A stretch of 25,642 bases of DNA from 40-80 sp964503665 (GTDB lineage Bacteria > Bacteroidota > Bacteroidia > Flavobacteriales_D > Crocinitomicaceae). Every line of letters begins with the position of its first letter. The stretch's first letter is position 1. The translations under genes were made by a program, and so were the position numbers. The stretch spans positions 1-25,642 of the forward strand of contig CAZDAR010000037.1 of assembly GCA_964503665.1 (NCBI GenBank). The letters are read 5' to 3'. This document shows, in pieces, positions 23,548 to 25,642 of the stretch. Below the pieces are notes generated by a model, which did not search any database, had not been told where the DNA came from, and saw nothing but the letters and a program-made list of their open reading frames with translations.

Positions 23548-25296
23548 ATGAACTCTCTAAGGTATCTCAATAAATATTTACTAAAACATAAATGGCGACT
23601 AATAATCGGCGTGATTTGTATTATCGCTTCTAACCTTTTTGGTGTGATGATGCCAAAAGTCGTTGGAGATGCTGTGAATGGATTTAAAACCGATGTTACT
23701 AAAAACATATCTTCGAATGAAATTTTCTGGAATGCGTTGATGGTTGCTGGTTTTTACATTTTGTTGAACATCGGTAAAGGCGTTTTCCTCTTTTTAACCC
23801 GACAAACAATTATTGTCATGTCGCGTTTGATTGAGTATGATTTGAAAAATGAAATCTACGAACAGTATCAAAAATTAGATTTCGGTTTTTATAAGAAAAA
23901 TCGAATTGGTGATTTGATGAACCGTATTTCGGAGGATGTCACGCAAGTACGCCAATATCTCGGTCCAGGATTGATGTACAATATTAACCTCATCGTCTTG
24001 TTTCCGCTGTGTATTTATTGGATGATGCAAACCAACGTCAAATTAACGCTCGTTGTTTTAGCGCCACTTCCTTTGTTATCGTTCATCATTTATAAAGTCT
24101 CTTCCAAAATAAATTATGCCAGCAAGAAAGTACAAGAAGAACAATCACGACTTTCCACTATCGTTCAAGAGAATTTCTCTGGTATTCGGATATTGAAAGC
24201 CTATCAACGTGAAAATGAAAGCAAGGAAAAGTTTAATAAATCTGCTGAAGAATACAAGAATCGCACGATGAAAATGGTGTTAATCAACGCTTTTTTCCTA
24301 CCTTCTATCACGTTTTTGATTTCTATTAGCGTCTTACTTTCTATCTACGTTGGTGGTTTAATGGCGATTTCAGGCGAAATTGGCGTCGGCGATATTATCG
24401 CTTACATCATGTACATCAACATGTTGACATGGCCATTCGCCAGTGTGGGGTGGGTAACCTCTATGATTCAACGAGCGGCTGCTTCTCAAGAGCGCATCAA
24501 CGAATTCTTGAAATTTAAACCTGAGATTGTCAACTCTGTACAAACACCGTTTGACTCCATACAATCTATTCGCTTTGAAAATGTGACTTTCACCTATGAA
24601 AATTCAGGAATTACTGCGTTAAAAGATATTAGTTTCACGCTTAACAGAGGGGAGAAACTGGGCATTGTTGGAAAAACAGGAAGTGGAAAATCAAGTCTTT
24701 TGTACTTATTGACACGGCAATTCGATGCAAGCCAAGGAACTGTTTATGTAAACGACACACCGATAAAGGATATCAATTTAGATGATTTTCGTCGAAAATT
24801 TGGAGTCGTTCCGCAAGAAGTATTTTTATTCTCCGACACGATTCGAAATAACATCACTTTTGGTATCAACGATCGCGAAGTTTCTGAAAATGAATTAATT
24901 GATGTAACCAAGCAAGCGTATGTGTACCACAACATTCAGCGTTTTCCCGATAAATTCGAGACAATGTTAGGTGAAAGGGGCGTTAACCTTAGTGGCGGAC
25001 AAAAACAGCGTATCAGTATTGCACGTGCATTGATTCGTAAGCCTGAATTACTGCTTCTAGACGATTGTTTATCTGCTGTTGATACAGAGACGGAAGAAAA
25101 GATTTTAAAGTCCTTAGAGAAGATAGAAGACCAAATGGCGATTATTGTCAGTCACCGTATTTCGTCGCTTCGATTTACCGATCATATTATCGTCTTAAAA
25201 GAGGGCGCTATCATTGAAAATGGAACGCACGAAGAATTGATTCAGAAAGGTGGGGTTTATTATGATATGTATTTGAAGCAAATGGCGGAGGAGTGA
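23548..25296 (+). CDS. ABC-type exporter, fused membrane and ATPase domains (MdlA/YheI-like)
   Basis: A 582-aa exporter half-unit. The membrane domain (about 15-320) has six helices; the ATPase domain (about 340-582) has Walker A GKTGSGKSS (375-383), Q-loop Gln423 in VVPQEVFLF, signature LSGGQ (481-485), Walker B LLLLDD (501-506) and H-loop His536 in IVSHRIS. Walker B ends in Asp505-Asp506 where most exporters have Asp-Glu; the second Asp is typical of the MdlA/YheI branch, whose non-canonical site pairs with a canonical partner (MdlB, YheH, TM288). No partner gene is visible here, so it may act as a homodimer or pair with a subunit elsewhere. Substrate unknown; the family moves lipids, drugs or peptides. 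It is divergent from leuDH with an 81-bp gap, and monocistronic in the window. Confidence 0.92.
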   Translation: MNSLRYLNKYLLKHKWRLIIGVICIIASNLFGVMMPKVVGDAVNGFKTDVTKNISSNEIFWNALMVAGFYILLNIGKGVFLFLTRQTIIVMSRLIEYDLKNEIYEQYQKLDFGFYKKNRIGDLMNRISEDVTQVRQYLGPGLMYNINLIVLFPLCIYWMMQTNVKLTLVVLAPLPLLSFIIYKVSSKINYASKKVQEEQSRLSTIVQENFSGIRILKAYQRENESKEKFNKSAEEYKNRTMKMVLINAFFLPSITFLISISVLLSIYVGGLMAISGEIGVGDIIAYIMYINMLTWPFASVGWVTSMIQRAAASQERINEFLKFKPEIVNSVQTPFDSIQSIRFENVTFTYENSGITALKDISFTLNRGEKLGIVGKTGSGKSSLLYLLTRQFDASQGTVYVNDTPIKDINLDDFRRKFGVVPQEVFLFSDTIRNNITFGINDREVSENELIDVTKQAYVYHNIQRFPDKFETMLGERGVNLSGGQKQRISIARALIRKPELLLLDDCLSAVDTETEEKILKSLEKIEDQMAIIVSHRISSLRFTDHIIVLKEGAIIENGTHEELIQKGGVYYDMYLKQMAEE

Positions 25297-25605
25297 GGAT
25301 TGCGCAAGAAATGGAAGAATTTGGGGTGATAGGAATTCCTAGGCTATAACTTTTCTTTTAACGATTTTTTTTATATTTACAAAAAACACGATGAATTACG
25401 TTACTTTTGAAATATCAGATACGAATGTTAAATGATTAAAAACGGATTTATCGTTGATAATTAGTGAATTAACTAAAAAAAATAGAGTGGATATATATGC
25501 ACCACGAAGTAGCAGCGCCAGCTAATTGCGTTTAGCCAAATGTTGTGCGTCATGCTAAAATAAACGACAGTGCTAAAAATTAACATTAAAGAATAGACAA
25601 GAGAA
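25297..25605. other. Non-coding region before the MBOAT gene
   Basis: No credible gene is seen in this 309-bp stretch. It holds a 12-bp palindrome TAGGAATTCCTA (25330-25341) with T-rich sequence after it, perhaps a weak terminator of the exporter gene. An isolated TACTTTTG (25402-25409) could be a -7 promoter element for the MBOAT gene, implying a leader of about 190 nt. A richer-GC block follows (about 25500-25560), within which TTTAGC and GCTAAA (25531-25536, 25554-25559) can pair. No tRNA is present. Confidence 0.4.
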
Positions 25606-25642
25606 ATGCTTTTTAACTCAATCGACTTTGCGATTTTCTTAC
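25606..25642 (+). CDS. Start of an MBOAT-family O-acyltransferase (partial)
   Basis: The last 37 bases encode MLFNSIDFAIFL, the characteristic opening of AlgI/DltB-type membrane-bound O-acyltransferases (consensus MLFNSxxFxxFL...). Such enzymes transfer acetyl or acyl groups to polysaccharides or teichoic-type substrates across the membrane, often with a SGNH-domain partner encoded next to them. Only 12 residues are available, so the family call rests on that N-terminal motif; the rest of the gene lies to the right of the window. Confidence 0.65.
   Translation, partial: MLFNSIDFAIFL

Overview
This is a compact, AT-rich chromosomal stretch from a member of the Bacteroidota, most likely a flavobacterium-type lineage (order Flavobacteriales; genus not determinable by eye). 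Support comes from several TAnnTTTG-type promoters with TTG boxes about 18-21 bp upstream, weak Shine-Dalgarno sequences, many lipoproteins with loose lipoboxes, a long NusB (about 316 aa), a flotillin/NfeD pair, leucine-type dehydrogenase, PepSY_TM-like and DUF4142 proteins. Most content is core or house-keeping; I see no prophage, insertion sequence, CRISPR array, rRNA or tRNA.

Layout. 1-1940: a leftward promoter for a gene outside the window, then pfkA and a small membrane-fusion-like lipoprotein gene (minus strand). 2031-5177: accessory plus-strand genes: an unrecognised 178-aa protein; a secreted protein whose 3' end is frameshifted at an (AAAG)5 tract; a DUF4142 protein followed by an amicyanin-like copper lipoprotein; and two tandem small secreted paralogues. 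5321-9572: a divergent pair, aldehyde dehydrogenase (minus) and alaS (plus), each with its own TAAATTTG promoter element. 9874-11416: a lipoprotein of the CbiX/CbiK chelatase fold and a PepSY-type membrane protein, forming one transcription unit. 11521-16302: a large secreted glycoside-hydrolase-like protein, a tail-anchored double-FHA protein and an AsmA-like protein. 16299-20505 (minus): truC, flotillin with its NfeD-like partner, and a membrane-anchored transglycosylase-like protein. 20716-23466 (minus): the operon leucine dehydrogenase - nusB - DUF1573 lipoprotein - yajC. 23548-25296: an MdlA/YheI-type ABC exporter. The last 37 bases are the start of an MBOAT-family O-acyltransferase gene, cut by the window edge.

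Working together: the convincing functional units are chelatase-like lipoprotein + PepSY protein (a probable metal or haem-related envelope pair), DUF4142 + cupredoxin, NfeD + flotillin (ATGA overlap), and leuDH-nusB-DUF1573-yajC (TAATG coupling at the first junction). I do not see a clear new multi-gene defence or biosynthetic system. The signals most worth checking are the tetranucleotide repeat that could switch the 3' end of the 2760 gene, the tandem paralogue pair with a duplication footprint, the envelope chelatase unit, and the long palindrome built around the alaS stop codon.
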